Assembly (NCBI RefSeq): GCF_003076515.1
Contig: NZ_CP022390.1
Coordinates: 558,001 to 622,000, forward strand
Length of the DNA stretch: 64,000 nucleotides
DNA from: Alcaligenes aquatilis
GTDB lineage: Bacteria > Pseudomonadota > Gammaproteobacteria > Burkholderiales > Burkholderiaceae_B
Reading direction: 5' to 3'
In this document: positions 18,008 to 27,044 of the stretch, one piece after another
How the letters are laid out: the number at the start of each line of letters is the position of its first letter
Position numbering within the stretch: the stretch's first letter is position 1
Notes under the pieces: model-generated
The model's input: only the letters and a program-made list of their open reading frames with translations
Told to the model about the DNA's origin: nothing
Database searches by the model: none
Made by a program: the position numbers and the translations under genes

Positions 18008-18544
18008 AATTATTCCTTTCTTTGTGTTTCAAAAAAACGATTTCAAGTCACCTGATTATTTATCGGCTAATTATTTTCATTGTTATTTTTTTTTGTTAAT
18101 TATTCGTCACCTGATTGTTTGTTTTATTTGCTTTTTTGTTTTTTATAGCCGTCTTATAGTTAAAGCATGCTGCAAGAATAACTTAATTTTTAATCAAAAA
18201 AATGATTATGAATAATGCTTTTTGTTTTATGGGGTTTTTATTGTTTTTTAATTTCCTTTGATTATTCTTTTAGGTTTTTCTCTTTTTTGTGCCTGCTTGT
18301 AAGGGTTTTTTTTAAGCCTGGGTTCGTGTGTTGACTGGCTTGCTGCCTGGGCGACTCGAAATTGACCGTGGCTGACTGGGTAGGGCATGCAGCGCAAGGC
18401 GCTCTGAGCCGGTTGGGGGAGCGGGATTTTTCGCCTGTCCCTTTTGTTTTGTGCCAAGAGAGTGATTCTTTCGGTATTCTGTGCATGTTTCTGCTGCCCT
18501 GACATTGTCATGAGGGGCCTGATTGTTTAGCCGGAGTTTTCTTG
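18008..18544. other. AT-rich intergenic region, no credible gene
   Basis: 537 bases between divergent genes. The first 250 are strikingly T-rich on the plus strand (runs such as TTATTTTTTTTTGTTAATTATT) and contrast with the GC-rich surroundings. Short frames here have no ribosome sites or recognisable protein. It probably holds the divergent promoters of the DoxX-led cluster and the mscS-like genes, and may be a nucleoid-protein (H-NS-like) binding tract. Confidence 0.6.
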
Positions 18545-20986
18545 ATGCACGCCTTTCGCCGTTCGCGCCTGTGTGCTTTTTTGTCCTTGTGGCTGTTGGT
18601 GCTTGCGCTGAGCATGGTGACGGTTTCCACTGCGGCTGAGACGGTGGCCTGGACGCCTGCCCAAGCCAGTGAATCTTTGAATGAATTGCGGGACACGCTG
18701 CAAACGGTGCAGGAGCGTTTGCAGAAAAATGACGGTTTAGGTGATTCGGATCTGGTGGCCCTGCGCAATCAGTTGTTGCTGGCGCAAGAGCAGGCGCAGG
18801 ATATGAGCATGCGCCTGGAACCCGAGTTAGTGAGTGTCACGGCGCGTTTGAGTCAGTTGGGGCCGGTAGATGATCCGGCCGGTGAGTCCGAGGACATTGC
18901 CCGTCAGCGTGCACAGTTGCAGCAAGCGGTGACCGAGCTGGACGGCATGATCAAGCTGGCCCGTTTGATTGGAGTGGAAACCACGCAAGGTCTGGATCAG
19001 GTGTCCAAGCAGCGCCGGGTGATTTTTCAGGCGGAGCTGGGGCGACAGTCGCAATCGGTTTTGACGCCGCGCTTCTGGCGCAATGTCTCGCGTGATTTGC
19101 CCGGTGACCTGGCTCGGGTAGAGCGCATGCGCAAAGATCTGGCCCAACGGGTGACGGACTTGCCTGGTTATGTGCCGTGGTTGGCGGCAGCATTAGCCGC
19201 CGTACTGCTGGGCCTGTCGGTCTGGGCGGTGCGGGGATTAGAGCGCTTTACCATCAGCCACACCAAGCCTTCGCGTTTACGACGCTCTTTTTATGCCACC
19301 GCGTTGATCGTGCTCTATAGCCTGACCCCCGGTTTGCTGGCTTCGGTGGCGGCAGGGCTGTTTTATTGGAACGGCAATCTGACTGCGAATCTGGCCAGCT
19401 TTGTGTCCAAATCCGTGTTTGCCTTGTATCTGGGTGGTTTTGTGACGGGAATGGGGCGTGTGCTCTTGTCAGCACAACGTCCTAGTTGGCGTTTGCCTCC
19501 TATTCCCAGCAAGGTCGCCTTGAAGTTGGCCTGGCTGCCGCTGGCGCTGGGCATCATGGTGGCCTTGACCTGGATGTCGCAGCAATTGCTGGGACTGATC
19601 AACGCCACGCTAAGCACGACGTTATTGGTCAACAGCTTTAACACGTTGACCCTGAGCATTTTTATCGCTATCGCCGCCTGGAATTTAAGTCAGGGGCGGG
19701 ACAAGACGCCGGCGCCTGACGCGGGTGACGACCCGCAAAAAACGGCCCCCGTACAGCACGGGACGACCTGGTTGCGGGCTATTCCCATCACCCTGGGGGT
19801 GGTGATTGTGCTGGGCATGATCGCCTTTTTGCTCGGTTATATCGCGCTGAGCAGCTTGATTGTGCAGGAGATGTTGTGGCTAAGTCTGGTGATTTGCACC
19901 TGTTATGTGCTGGTCGCGCTGATTGCCGATATCGGCCAAAGCCTGTTGCTGCAGTTCAAGGAAAAGCGGGCTGCTAATGAATGGACCAGTTCACAATTGC
20001 GCGGCAGCAGCCAGATTGTGATTGTATTGTCCGGGGCTCTGCGTCTGTGCTTGATTATCACGGCCATTACGCTGGTCTTGCTGCCCTTTGGGGAAGACCC
20101 CACGCAGTGGTTGCAGCGTCGTCTTGGTTTTTTGGTCACGGGTTTTTCTCTAGGACAGGTGCAGCTCAAACCTAGCTCTGTGTTGCTGGCGGTGCTGATT
20201 CTGGTTCTGGGTATTGTGTTCGTGAAAACCTTGCAACGCTGGGTTGCCAACCAGCTTTTGCCCGCAACGCGTATTGATCCCGGTATGCGCGTGTCTACCG
20301 CCAATCTGTTTAGCTACGTGGGCTATTTCATTGTGGTGGCCACGGCAATTTCGTCTTTGGGAGTTGGCCTGGAGCGCATGGCCTGGGTGATTTCCGCCTT
20401 GTCCGTGGGTATCGGTTTTGGTTTGCAGGCGGTGGTGCAGAACTTCGTGTCGGGTTTGATCCTGCTGGCCGAGCGTCCCATCAAAATCGGCGATTGGGTC
20501 AGCCTGAACGGGGTGGAGGGCAATGTTCGCAAGATCAATGCTCGTGCCACAGAAATCGAGATGTTTGACCGCTCCACCCTGATTGTGCCGAACTCCGAAT
20601 TCATCACCAAAACCGTGCGCAATGTGACCTTGAGCAATCCTTTGGGGGTGGTGAAAGTCAAGATCAATATGCCTATCGACACGGACGCTAAACGGGTGCG
20701 TTCTATCATGCTGGATGTGATGCAGAACTATAGCGATGTATTGGCCGACCCCGCACCGGATGTGACACTCGATGGCTTTGATGCCAATGGTTTGCAGTTC
20801 ACCGCCACTTGCTATGTCTCGTCACCTCGTATTGGCAGCCGGGTACGTAGCGTCTTGATGTTCGATATTCTGGATGAGTTGCGAAAAGAAGGGTTGGCGT
20901 TGCACCATACGCAAACCATGACGGTCTTGCCAACGACGCCGGCGGCCAGCCAGACAGAAAACAATAATCCCTTGTTGAATGATTAA
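18545..20986 (+). CDS. mechanosensitive ion channel family protein with DUF3772 N-terminal domain
   Basis: 813 residues from the ATG after GGAG. A signal peptide (to about residue 33, VSTAAETVAW) leads into a periplasmic helical DUF3772 region (40-195), then about ten membrane segments. The MscS core is near residues 610-670: GVGLERMAWVISALSVGIGFGL is the pore helix, with QAVVQNFVSGLILLAERPIKIGDWV next. The beta domain (IEMFDRSTLIVPNSEFITKTVRN) and cytoplasmic vestibule follow. It should act in the inner membrane as a tension-gated release channel. A second, similar gene follows 43 bases on. Confidence 0.92.
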   Translation: MHAFRRSRLCAFLSLWLLVLALSMVTVSTAAETVAWTPAQASESLNELRDTLQTVQERLQKNDGLGDSDLVALRNQLLLAQEQAQDMSMRLEPELVSVTARLSQLGPVDDPAGESEDIARQRAQLQQAVTELDGMIKLARLIGVETTQGLDQVSKQRRVIFQAELGRQSQSVLTPRFWRNVSRDLPGDLARVERMRKDLAQRVTDLPGYVPWLAAALAAVLLGLSVWAVRGLERFTISHTKPSRLRRSFYATALIVLYSLTPGLLASVAAGLFYWNGNLTANLASFVSKSVFALYLGGFVTGMGRVLLSAQRPSWRLPPIPSKVALKLAWLPLALGIMVALTWMSQQLLGLINATLSTTLLVNSFNTLTLSIFIAIAAWNLSQGRDKTPAPDAGDDPQKTAPVQHGTTWLRAIPITLGVVIVLGMIAFLLGYIALSSLIVQEMLWLSLVICTCYVLVALIADIGQSLLLQFKEKRAANEWTSSQLRGSSQIVIVLSGALRLCLIITAITLVLLPFGEDPTQWLQRRLGFLVTGFSLGQVQLKPSSVLLAVLILVLGIVFVKTLQRWVANQLLPATRIDPGMRVSTANLFSYVGYFIVVATAISSLGVGLERMAWVISALSVGIGFGLQAVVQNFVSGLILLAERPIKIGDWVSLNGVEGNVRKINARATEIEMFDRSTLIVPNSEFITKTVRNVTLSNPLGVVKVKINMPIDTDAKRVRSIMLDVMQNYSDVLADPAPDVTLDGFDANGLQFTATCYVSSPRIGSRVRSVLMFDILDELRKEGLALHHTQTMTVLPTTPAASQTENNNPLLND

Positions 20987-21029
20987 ATCCAGATAACAAC
21001 AACAGGCAGGGTCCAGGGAGACGGAAACC

Positions 21030-23429
21030 ATGAAGCCGCTACGACTAGGTGTACAGGTCTTGCTCTTGTGCCTGAGCCTGATGGGGGCCTGGGCAAGCGC
21101 ACAGGCACAAGCCTTGTCCGAGGTCGAGCAAGAGCGTCAAATGATGCGCGATCTGCAGCGGACTCAGGACGAAATCCGCCTGATGCAGTACCGTCTGGAC
21201 GACAACAAGATCTCGATACAACCGGAGCGTGCTTACGAGCAAGATCAGAAACTGTTGCAAGCGCTGGAGCTGTCTGGCCGGACGGTGCAGTCCTTGGAGC
21301 GCCGCAGCCGCCTGTTGCGAGCCCGTTTGCAAGAGTTGGGCGAGGACGCGGGGGATGAGGCGGATCAAGTTACGCTTCATAACGAGCGAATGCAGTTACG
21401 ACGGGCTGATGCGGCCTTGCGTGCTGATTTGCGCGTAGCGCGCCTGGTACAGCTGGAAGCGCAGCAGACCCGCCAACTGTTGCGAGAGGCGACCGAGCGT
21501 TACGAGCACGCCAAGCGCTGGCAACGCGATTCCTCCCTGATGTTGCTGGAAAGCCTGCCCGAGTTGGGCCAGGCCTGGCCTGCAGACCGCCAGAAACTGT
21601 CCGACTTTGCTCAGCAATGGCGTGAAACGTGGAGCAACAGCAGTTGGCGGCAAAGCAGTGCTTCATTGTGGATGGCGGCCGCTGTTGTGTTGTTGATGCT
21701 GGTATTGTTTCGCGGCATGCCAGTTTGGGTAAGCCGTTATCTGCCAACTGGGCGTTTGCGTCGCTCCAGCCTGACCATCGCCAATTTTTTCTTATGGTTT
21801 ATCGCCATCTGGGTGGTGGCGGATCAGTTGATTGAACGGGTGTTTCAGCGGCCAGATCTTGTTCAAACCCAGTTGGAGCTCCTGGCTTACTTGAAAGTGG
21901 GTGCATGGGTGGCGGCCGTGGCGCTAGCCTGTATCAAGGGTATAGTGCTGCAGCCTCGGGCTTCCTGGCGTTTGATCCCTGTGTCCACGCAGACTCAACG
22001 TCGACTGCGTTACTTTGCGCCCGCTTTCTTTCTGGTCGTCTACGCGGACGTCATAAGTGGTTTTTTCCGAGGATCGATAGGTGTCTCGGATGCATTTCAG
22101 TCGCTGGCTGACGGTGTGAGCAGCCTGCTGTATCTGATCCTGTACGGCTATGGTTTGTGGGTTTTGCGTGACGAGCTGTTCAACCGTACGGACGCTTCGG
22201 GGCAGGGGGCAGGCAGAACAGGTCGCAGTTGGGCGCGTTTGGCCTTTAAAGGCGGCGTCCTCGTGTACACCCTGGTGTTGGGCTTGTTCATCGCAGGCTG
22301 GCAAGGCCTGTCGGATGACTTGATGTCGCATTTCATGACCATGCCCTTGCTTCTGGGCTTGCTGGCCTACGTGGGGATGGTGTGGTTGCAGGACATGGCG
22401 GACTCTTTGCTGGCGTATCTGCGTCATCGCAGCCACGATCCGGATGCAGCGCCGATTCGCGTGCAAAGTCAGTTCATTATTGTGTTTTTTGCTATCGCCC
22501 GTATGACTGTTTTGGGTCTGGCCATCTGGATGGTCAGCGGGGATTGGCTGACTGAACCCAAACAGATGCTGGAGTCGGGCCTGGATGTCTCGCGTGAGGC
22601 CTTGCGCTTGGGGGCCGTGCAGTGGCGTTTGGACTTGTGGCTGATTGCCTTGGGCGTGATGCTGGTGGGGGCGGTACTGATCCACTTTCTGCGTACCTGG
22701 TTACGTCAGAGCTACATGCCCAACACCACTCTGGAACCCGGCCTGCAAAATGCCATCGTCGGCATGGTGGGCTATGTCGCTTACTTCGTTTTGTTGGTGA
22801 TCTGCTTATCCATGCTGGGTGTGCCGATTGAGTCCGTTACCTGGATTTTTACGGCTTTGACGGTGGGGGTGGGTTTTGGCTTGCGGGGTATTGTGCAGAA
22901 CATTGCTTCCGGTTTGATGCTGATGGTGGAGCGCCCCGTCAAAGTGGGAGATTGGGTGGAGGTAGAGGGCAGTGAAGGCAATGTGCGCCAGATCCGTTTG
23001 CGAGCGACCTATGTGGAGCGGTTTGATCGCACCATGGTGATGGTCCCCAACGCCCAGATGATGGGCCGGCAGGTACGCAACCTGACTTACACGCCGACCT
23101 CTTTGGGGGCGATTGAGTCCCGCCTGTTATTCCCGCTGGATGTAGATGCCGATGTGGTCATGCAGATTTTGCGCGACGCGGTGCTGGCCGAGCCGGAAAT
23201 TCTGGATGAGCCTGCCCCTATCTTGACGTGTGACGGGATTTTTGGTGATGGGGTCGCGTTCAGTACGCGTTGTTTCATCAATAGCATGCGGGTGCATCGC
23301 CGGGTGCGCAGCAACCTGATGCTGGATATCTTGCGCCGTCTGCGGCAGCAGGGTATCAGCTTGCATCCGGCGCAACGCTGGGTGCAGGAAGCAATGGACA
23401 AGGACAAAGCCGAGGACGAAGACCTTTAG
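21030..23429 (+). CDS. mechanosensitive ion channel family protein with DUF3772-like N-terminal domain (tandem paralogue)
   Basis: 799 residues, preceded by AGGGAGACGG. The layout is the same as the preceding gene: signal peptide to about residue 26, periplasmic coiled region with many Arg/Glu (35-190), multiple membrane helices and an MscS core (ESVTWIFTALTVGVGFGLRG, QNIASGLMLMVERPVKVGDWV, VERFDRTMVMVPNAQMMGR). It differs from its neighbour throughout the N-terminal half, so the duplication is old. The two may form separate channels with different thresholds; mixed oligomers are possible but unproven. Confidence 0.92.
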   Translation: MKPLRLGVQVLLLCLSLMGAWASAQAQALSEVEQERQMMRDLQRTQDEIRLMQYRLDDNKISIQPERAYEQDQKLLQALELSGRTVQSLERRSRLLRARLQELGEDAGDEADQVTLHNERMQLRRADAALRADLRVARLVQLEAQQTRQLLREATERYEHAKRWQRDSSLMLLESLPELGQAWPADRQKLSDFAQQWRETWSNSSWRQSSASLWMAAAVVLLMLVLFRGMPVWVSRYLPTGRLRRSSLTIANFFLWFIAIWVVADQLIERVFQRPDLVQTQLELLAYLKVGAWVAAVALACIKGIVLQPRASWRLIPVSTQTQRRLRYFAPAFFLVVYADVISGFFRGSIGVSDAFQSLADGVSSLLYLILYGYGLWVLRDELFNRTDASGQGAGRTGRSWARLAFKGGVLVYTLVLGLFIAGWQGLSDDLMSHFMTMPLLLGLLAYVGMVWLQDMADSLLAYLRHRSHDPDAAPIRVQSQFIIVFFAIARMTVLGLAIWMVSGDWLTEPKQMLESGLDVSREALRLGAVQWRLDLWLIALGVMLVGAVLIHFLRTWLRQSYMPNTTLEPGLQNAIVGMVGYVAYFVLLVICLSMLGVPIESVTWIFTALTVGVGFGLRGIVQNIASGLMLMVERPVKVGDWVEVEGSEGNVRQIRLRATYVERFDRTMVMVPNAQMMGRQVRNLTYTPTSLGAIESRLLFPLDVDADVVMQILRDAVLAEPEILDEPAPILTCDGIFGDGVAFSTRCFINSMRVHRRVRSNLMLDILRRLRQQGISLHPAQRWVQEAMDKDKAEDEDL

Positions 23430-23443
23430 GGTTTTCCCAGTGA

Positions 23444-23492
23444 TTGAAAGCTGAAATATTCATCCGTATAATTTGTTTAGCCACACTAAACA
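23444..23492 (+). promoter_or_regulatory. sigma70 promoter with overlapping operator dyad ahead of the MFS gene
   Basis: TTGAAA (23444-23449) and TATAAT (23467-23472) are separated by exactly 17 bases. Directly downstream, TGTTTAG (23474-23480) and CTAAACA (23486-23492) form a perfect 7-base inverted repeat around CCACA, covering the expected transcription start. A repressor bound here would block initiation. The XRE-cupin protein encoded at 26396-26926 is the obvious candidate. Confidence 0.7.
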
Positions 23493-23527
23493 GAAAAGCG
23501 CGTGATGCGCAACAGGATGGATGAGAC

Positions 23528-24826
23528 ATGAGCAAGAAACAGTCCTCTCAGGGCGAGGCAGCCGTATCGCCCTGGCGTGCTGCCAGTGCTGCTGGTTTGG
23601 GCACAATGATCGAATACTACGATTTTCAGTTGTATGGCGTCTTGGCGGTAACGTTAAGCGTCCTGTTTTTCCACACTGGTAATGACAGCGCGGCCTTGCT
23701 GTCCACACTGGCCGTATTTGGCGGCGCCTTTCTGGCCCGCCCTTTGGGCGGGATTTTCTTTGGCTGGTTCGGTGACAAGCATGGCCGCACCGCTGCCTTG
23801 ATGTTCACCATTGTGGGGATCGGGGTGGCCAGTGCCTTAATGGGCATGTTGCCGACCTACGCGACCTTGGGGCTGGCTGCACCGGCCTTGTTGTTGCTGT
23901 GCCGTTTGTTGCAGGGTTTTTTTGCGGGTGGCGAAATTACCGGCGCGGCCACCTATGTGGCGGAATGCTCGCCCCCCGGCAAACGCGGTTTTTTTGGGGC
24001 ATTCAACCCGGCAGCGGCCACCTTGGGCTTGTCATTGGCAACGGGCGTTGCCGGTTTGGTGACGGCGCTGGTCGGCAAGCAGGCCATGCTGGATTGGGGC
24101 TGGCGCATTCCTTTTCTGCTGTCCATCCCCTTGATCATTCTGTGCGTCTGGGCTCGTTCGCGTATTGAGGATTCGCCACGCTTTAAGGAAATGCTCAAGA
24201 GCCATCATCCCGAGCACTCGCCTTTGTCCTTGATTGTGCGTGATTACCGTCGTCCCCTGTTGCAGGTTATTGCGATTGGTTTTGCCCAGAATGCGGCAGG
24301 CTATGTGGGCGTGGTCTATTTAAGCACTCACTTGATTCACACTCTGAAGTACGACGGCACGGCGGTGTTCTGGCTGATTTCGCTGGTCACCTTGTGCTCG
24401 GCGTTCATCATGCCTTTTGCTGGCGGCCTGTCTGACCGTTTCGGCCGCAAGCCCTTGCTGACGATTGGTTTGCTGGGCTATCTGATACTGGTGCCGCTGA
24501 CCATGTGGGTTGCTTCCTGGGGCAGCTTCCCGCTGGCCGTCATTGCGGTGGCCGTGTCCATTCTTCCGTTCATTGTGGTCCAGGCCGTGGGTTACCCCCT
24601 GTATGCCGAATTGTTTCCTACACGAGTGCGCTACAGCGGCGTGTCCTTGGGCTTTAACATCGCCACTATTCTGGGCGGGGCGACGGCCCCTTTTGTCGCA
24701 TCCTGGTTGACGGGTCTGACCGGTTCCAGCATGGCACCTGCCTTTTACGTGATGGTGGTGGCGCTGATCGGCATTGTGGCCTTGAGCACGGTGCAGGAAA
24801 CCTCTGGCCGTCAGCTGGCCGATTGA
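23528..24826 (+). CDS. MFS transporter, metabolite:H+ symporter (MHS/ProP-ShiA) type
   Basis: 432 residues, 12 predicted membrane segments. AAGLGTMIEYYDFQLYGVLAV is the typical MHS opening. GWFGDKHGRTAALM is the loop 2-3 motif, and CRLLQGFFAGGEITGAATYVAE the helix 4 motif. FADRFGRKP-like sequence recurs as LSDRFGRKPLL in the central loop. The subfamily imports dicarboxylates, betaine, shikimate and aromatic acids with protons. It heads an operon with a PLP enzyme and an SRPBCC protein, so it probably brings in their substrate. Confidence 0.9.
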   Translation: MSKKQSSQGEAAVSPWRAASAAGLGTMIEYYDFQLYGVLAVTLSVLFFHTGNDSAALLSTLAVFGGAFLARPLGGIFFGWFGDKHGRTAALMFTIVGIGVASALMGMLPTYATLGLAAPALLLLCRLLQGFFAGGEITGAATYVAECSPPGKRGFFGAFNPAAATLGLSLATGVAGLVTALVGKQAMLDWGWRIPFLLSIPLIILCVWARSRIEDSPRFKEMLKSHHPEHSPLSLIVRDYRRPLLQVIAIGFAQNAAGYVGVVYLSTHLIHTLKYDGTAVFWLISLVTLCSAFIMPFAGGLSDRFGRKPLLTIGLLGYLILVPLTMWVASWGSFPLAVIAVAVSILPFIVVQAVGYPLYAELFPTRVRYSGVSLGFNIATILGGATAPFVASWLTGLTGSSMAPAFYVMVVALIGIVALSTVQETSGRQLAD

Positions 24827-24841
24827 TTTTCAAGGAAGTGA

Positions 24842-25957
24842 ATGATGTCCGGATATTTTCTTTATCACTCCATAGGCATGTTCGAGGGCAAGGAAGCTGC
24901 CATGCGTGCCGAGCTGGATCAGTTCAGTCAGGTCTGGTCGGCACCGGATGATGCGCAGTGGGGCTACGCCTTGGGCCAAAAACAGGCTTTCATGGATGCC
25001 TGGGCCACGTTGATTGGCGCTGACTCCAAGGATGTTGCGCTTAGTGAAAACGTCACTGGTGGCCTGTACAGCATTCTGGGCTCCTTGCCCGCGCACGTGC
25101 TGAAAGGACGTACTGTGCTGGTGGCGGCCGATTGCTTTCCCAGCCTGCATTTCCTGCTGCAAAAGCTGGCTCTGCGTTTGGGGTTTACCTTGCGTACCGT
25201 GCCTTTGAGCGCCGGTCTGTCCTATGTGACGGACGATGATTTCATCAAGGCCTGGGACGACAGTGTGGGGGTGGCCTTGGTGACGTGGGTCAGCTCAACC
25301 TCCTCGCATCGGGTGGATGTGGATCGTATGGCGCAGTGCGCTACGGAACATGGCAGCCTGATGGCGCTGGACTTGACGCAAGCGGCCGGTCTGGTGCCGT
25401 TTACCGTGCATGAAGGTGTGGCTTTTACCTTGTCTGCTTCCTTGAAGTGGGCCTGCGGTGTGTCGGGGGCCAGTCTGTTGCATGTGCGTGCGGATTTGAT
25501 CGAGCAGTGCGAGCCTGAGTTTCGCGGCTGGTTCAGTCAGGAAAATCCCTTTAACTGGAATCTGGACCAATTCAGTTATGCCCAGGGCGCGCGTCGTTTT
25601 GACCATGGCACCCCGGCTGTTTTGGGCAGCATTGCATCCTTGCCCGGTATGCGCTTTGTGCTGGCAAGCGGCGTGGAAAACCTGCTGGAGCAAAACCGGG
25701 CATTGACGGCTGTCTTGCTGGATCGTGCTGCCAAGGCTAATTGGCCGGTGCTGACGCCATTAGCTGAGAATGAGCGCGGCGGCAGCATTATGTTGCGTGC
25801 CAGTAGTGCCCAGCGTGCCCAGGCCCTGGTTGATCTGTTGCGCGAGCAGGAGCTGTATTGTGACCAGCGCGACGGCGTTTTGCGTCTGTCGCCTGGCAAT
25901 GTCTGTACCGAGCAGGATGTGCTGCGCTTGTGCGACACCTTGCAGACGGCTTGGTAA
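24842..25957 (+). CDS. aminotransferase class V-fold PLP-dependent enzyme (kynureninase-like)
   Basis: 371 residues, beginning at one of two adjacent ATGs after AAGGAAG. LSENVTGGLYSILGSLP, VALVTWVSSTSSHRVDVDRM, MALDLTQAAGLVPF and LSASLKWACGVSGAS follow the class V pattern; the Lys in SLKWACG is the expected Schiff base. The DLTQAAG/SLKW spacing and the RRFDHGTPAVLGSIAS segment resemble kynureninases and cysteine-desulfurase-like lyases. No other kynurenine pathway gene is adjacent. It is 15 bases after the transporter, so its substrate is probably what that protein imports. Confidence 0.82.
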   Translation: MMSGYFLYHSIGMFEGKEAAMRAELDQFSQVWSAPDDAQWGYALGQKQAFMDAWATLIGADSKDVALSENVTGGLYSILGSLPAHVLKGRTVLVAADCFPSLHFLLQKLALRLGFTLRTVPLSAGLSYVTDDDFIKAWDDSVGVALVTWVSSTSSHRVDVDRMAQCATEHGSLMALDLTQAAGLVPFTVHEGVAFTLSASLKWACGVSGASLLHVRADLIEQCEPEFRGWFSQENPFNWNLDQFSYAQGARRFDHGTPAVLGSIASLPGMRFVLASGVENLLEQNRALTAVLLDRAAKANWPVLTPLAENERGGSIMLRASSAQRAQALVDLLREQELYCDQRDGVLRLSPGNVCTEQDVLRLCDTLQTAW

Positions 25958-25969
25958 GGGGGAAGGGGA

Positions 25970-26386
25970 ATGGATAGTTTAAGGTGGGCTCATCAGGCCA
26001 GTCGCCGCATTGAACGTCCGGCTTCGCAGGTCATGGACTTTATGGCAGATCTGAATGCCTTGGGGCGTTGGTCCCTGGGCTGCTTTGACACACGAACCGT
26101 GGAGCCGGGGCTGGTCGTGGGGACGTCCCTGTTTGACGGTGGCCAAACCCACGTCAGCGTCGAGATTCTGATCGAACAAGGGCTGATTCGCTATTGGGTA
26201 GGCAGCGCCACGCAACGCATGCCGCGTATCAGTGCCATGGTGCAACCACTGGATCAGGATTCTTGCATTTTGATCATGCTGGCCACGCGTAGTGCAGATA
26301 TGGATGAAAACCGTTGGCTACGCTTGCAGCGCTGTCATGAGACGGAGCTGGATCTGATTCAGGCCCAGTTGCACAGCGCCGTCTAA
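25970..26386 (+). CDS. SRPBCC-family protein
   Basis: 138 residues starting 12 bases after the PLP gene, with GGGGAAGGGG ahead. The opening ASRRIERPASQVMDFMADLNALGRW is the usual N-terminal strand and helix of START/polyketide-cyclase-like folds that bind hydrophobic ligands. No catalytic residues can be assigned. Its place at the end of the transporter/PLP operon suggests a role with the same compound. It converges with the XRE-cupin gene nine bases on. Confidence 0.7.
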   Translation: MDSLRWAHQASRRIERPASQVMDFMADLNALGRWSLGCFDTRTVEPGLVVGTSLFDGGQTHVSVEILIEQGLIRYWVGSATQRMPRISAMVQPLDQDSCILIMLATRSADMDENRWLRLQRCHETELDLIQAQLHSAV

Positions 26387-26395
26387 TTCTGGCAC

Positions 26396-26926
26396 TTAGT
26401 AGCTGGGTGGGGTGATCGCCACAATAAAACGCACATCCTTGTCGTAAGGGTTGCGGTAGGCATGAGGCAGGCTGGAGTTGAAATAACAGCTATCGCCCGT
26501 TTGCAAACAGTGCTGATCATCCCCGACATCGACCAGTAGCTGGCCTTCGGTGACCAGCACACACTCTTCGGCAGGGTGGCTCCAGCGCTGCCCGACCGAG
26601 CTTCCTCCCGGCGGCAAAAAGCCCGCCAGCATTTCGATGCTGCCAAAGCCTGGCGACACCCGTTGGTACTGCACGCCCGAGGCCGATTGAATGCTCATGC
26701 GCTGATTCTGGCGCACCACCGCCACTTGCTCCACATTGTCATCCAGCAAGGAAAACAAGGGGGTATCCAGTGCTCGCGCGATTTGGCGCAAGGTGTCCAG
26801 GCTGGGTTGAGTCAGCCCGCGTTCCACCTGGCTGATCAGGCCGGGGGAGACTTGGGCAAGCTCGGCCAGCTTGCGCAGAGACAGCTTTTTATGAAGTCGG
26901 ACTTGGCGAATACGCAAAGCGGCCAT
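26396..26926 (-). CDS. XRE-family regulator with C-terminal cupin domain
   Basis: 176 residues. The helix-turn-helix spans about residues 6-60 (LHKKLSLRKLAELAQVSPGL, then LDTLRQIARALDTPLFSLL). The cupin barrel (110-175) contains WSHPAEECVLVTEGQLLVDV and DSCYFNSSLPHAYRN. Such proteins (PuuR/SutR-like) sense small amines or amino-acid-derived ligands and usually control neighbouring catabolic or transport genes. The palindrome over the MFS promoter at 23474-23492 is a likely target; that link is inference. Confidence 0.88.
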   Translation of the reverse strand: MAALRIRQVRLHKKLSLRKLAELAQVSPGLISQVERGLTQPSLDTLRQIARALDTPLFSLLDDNVEQVAVVRQNQRMSIQSASGVQYQRVSPGFGSIEMLAGFLPPGGSSVGQRWSHPAEECVLVTEGQLLVDVGDDQHCLQTGDSCYFNSSLPHAYRNPYDKDVRFIVAITPPSY

Positions 26927-27044
26927 GTAGGATCGGGCAGTAGGTGGGAAAGCCCTTATTGTAAGACAAGGCTGCCGGGATGCGGGGGGCGGGCCAGTCT
27001 GACAGTCGGGCTGCAGAAGATGGGGGCGGGACTGTTTGGTGGGG

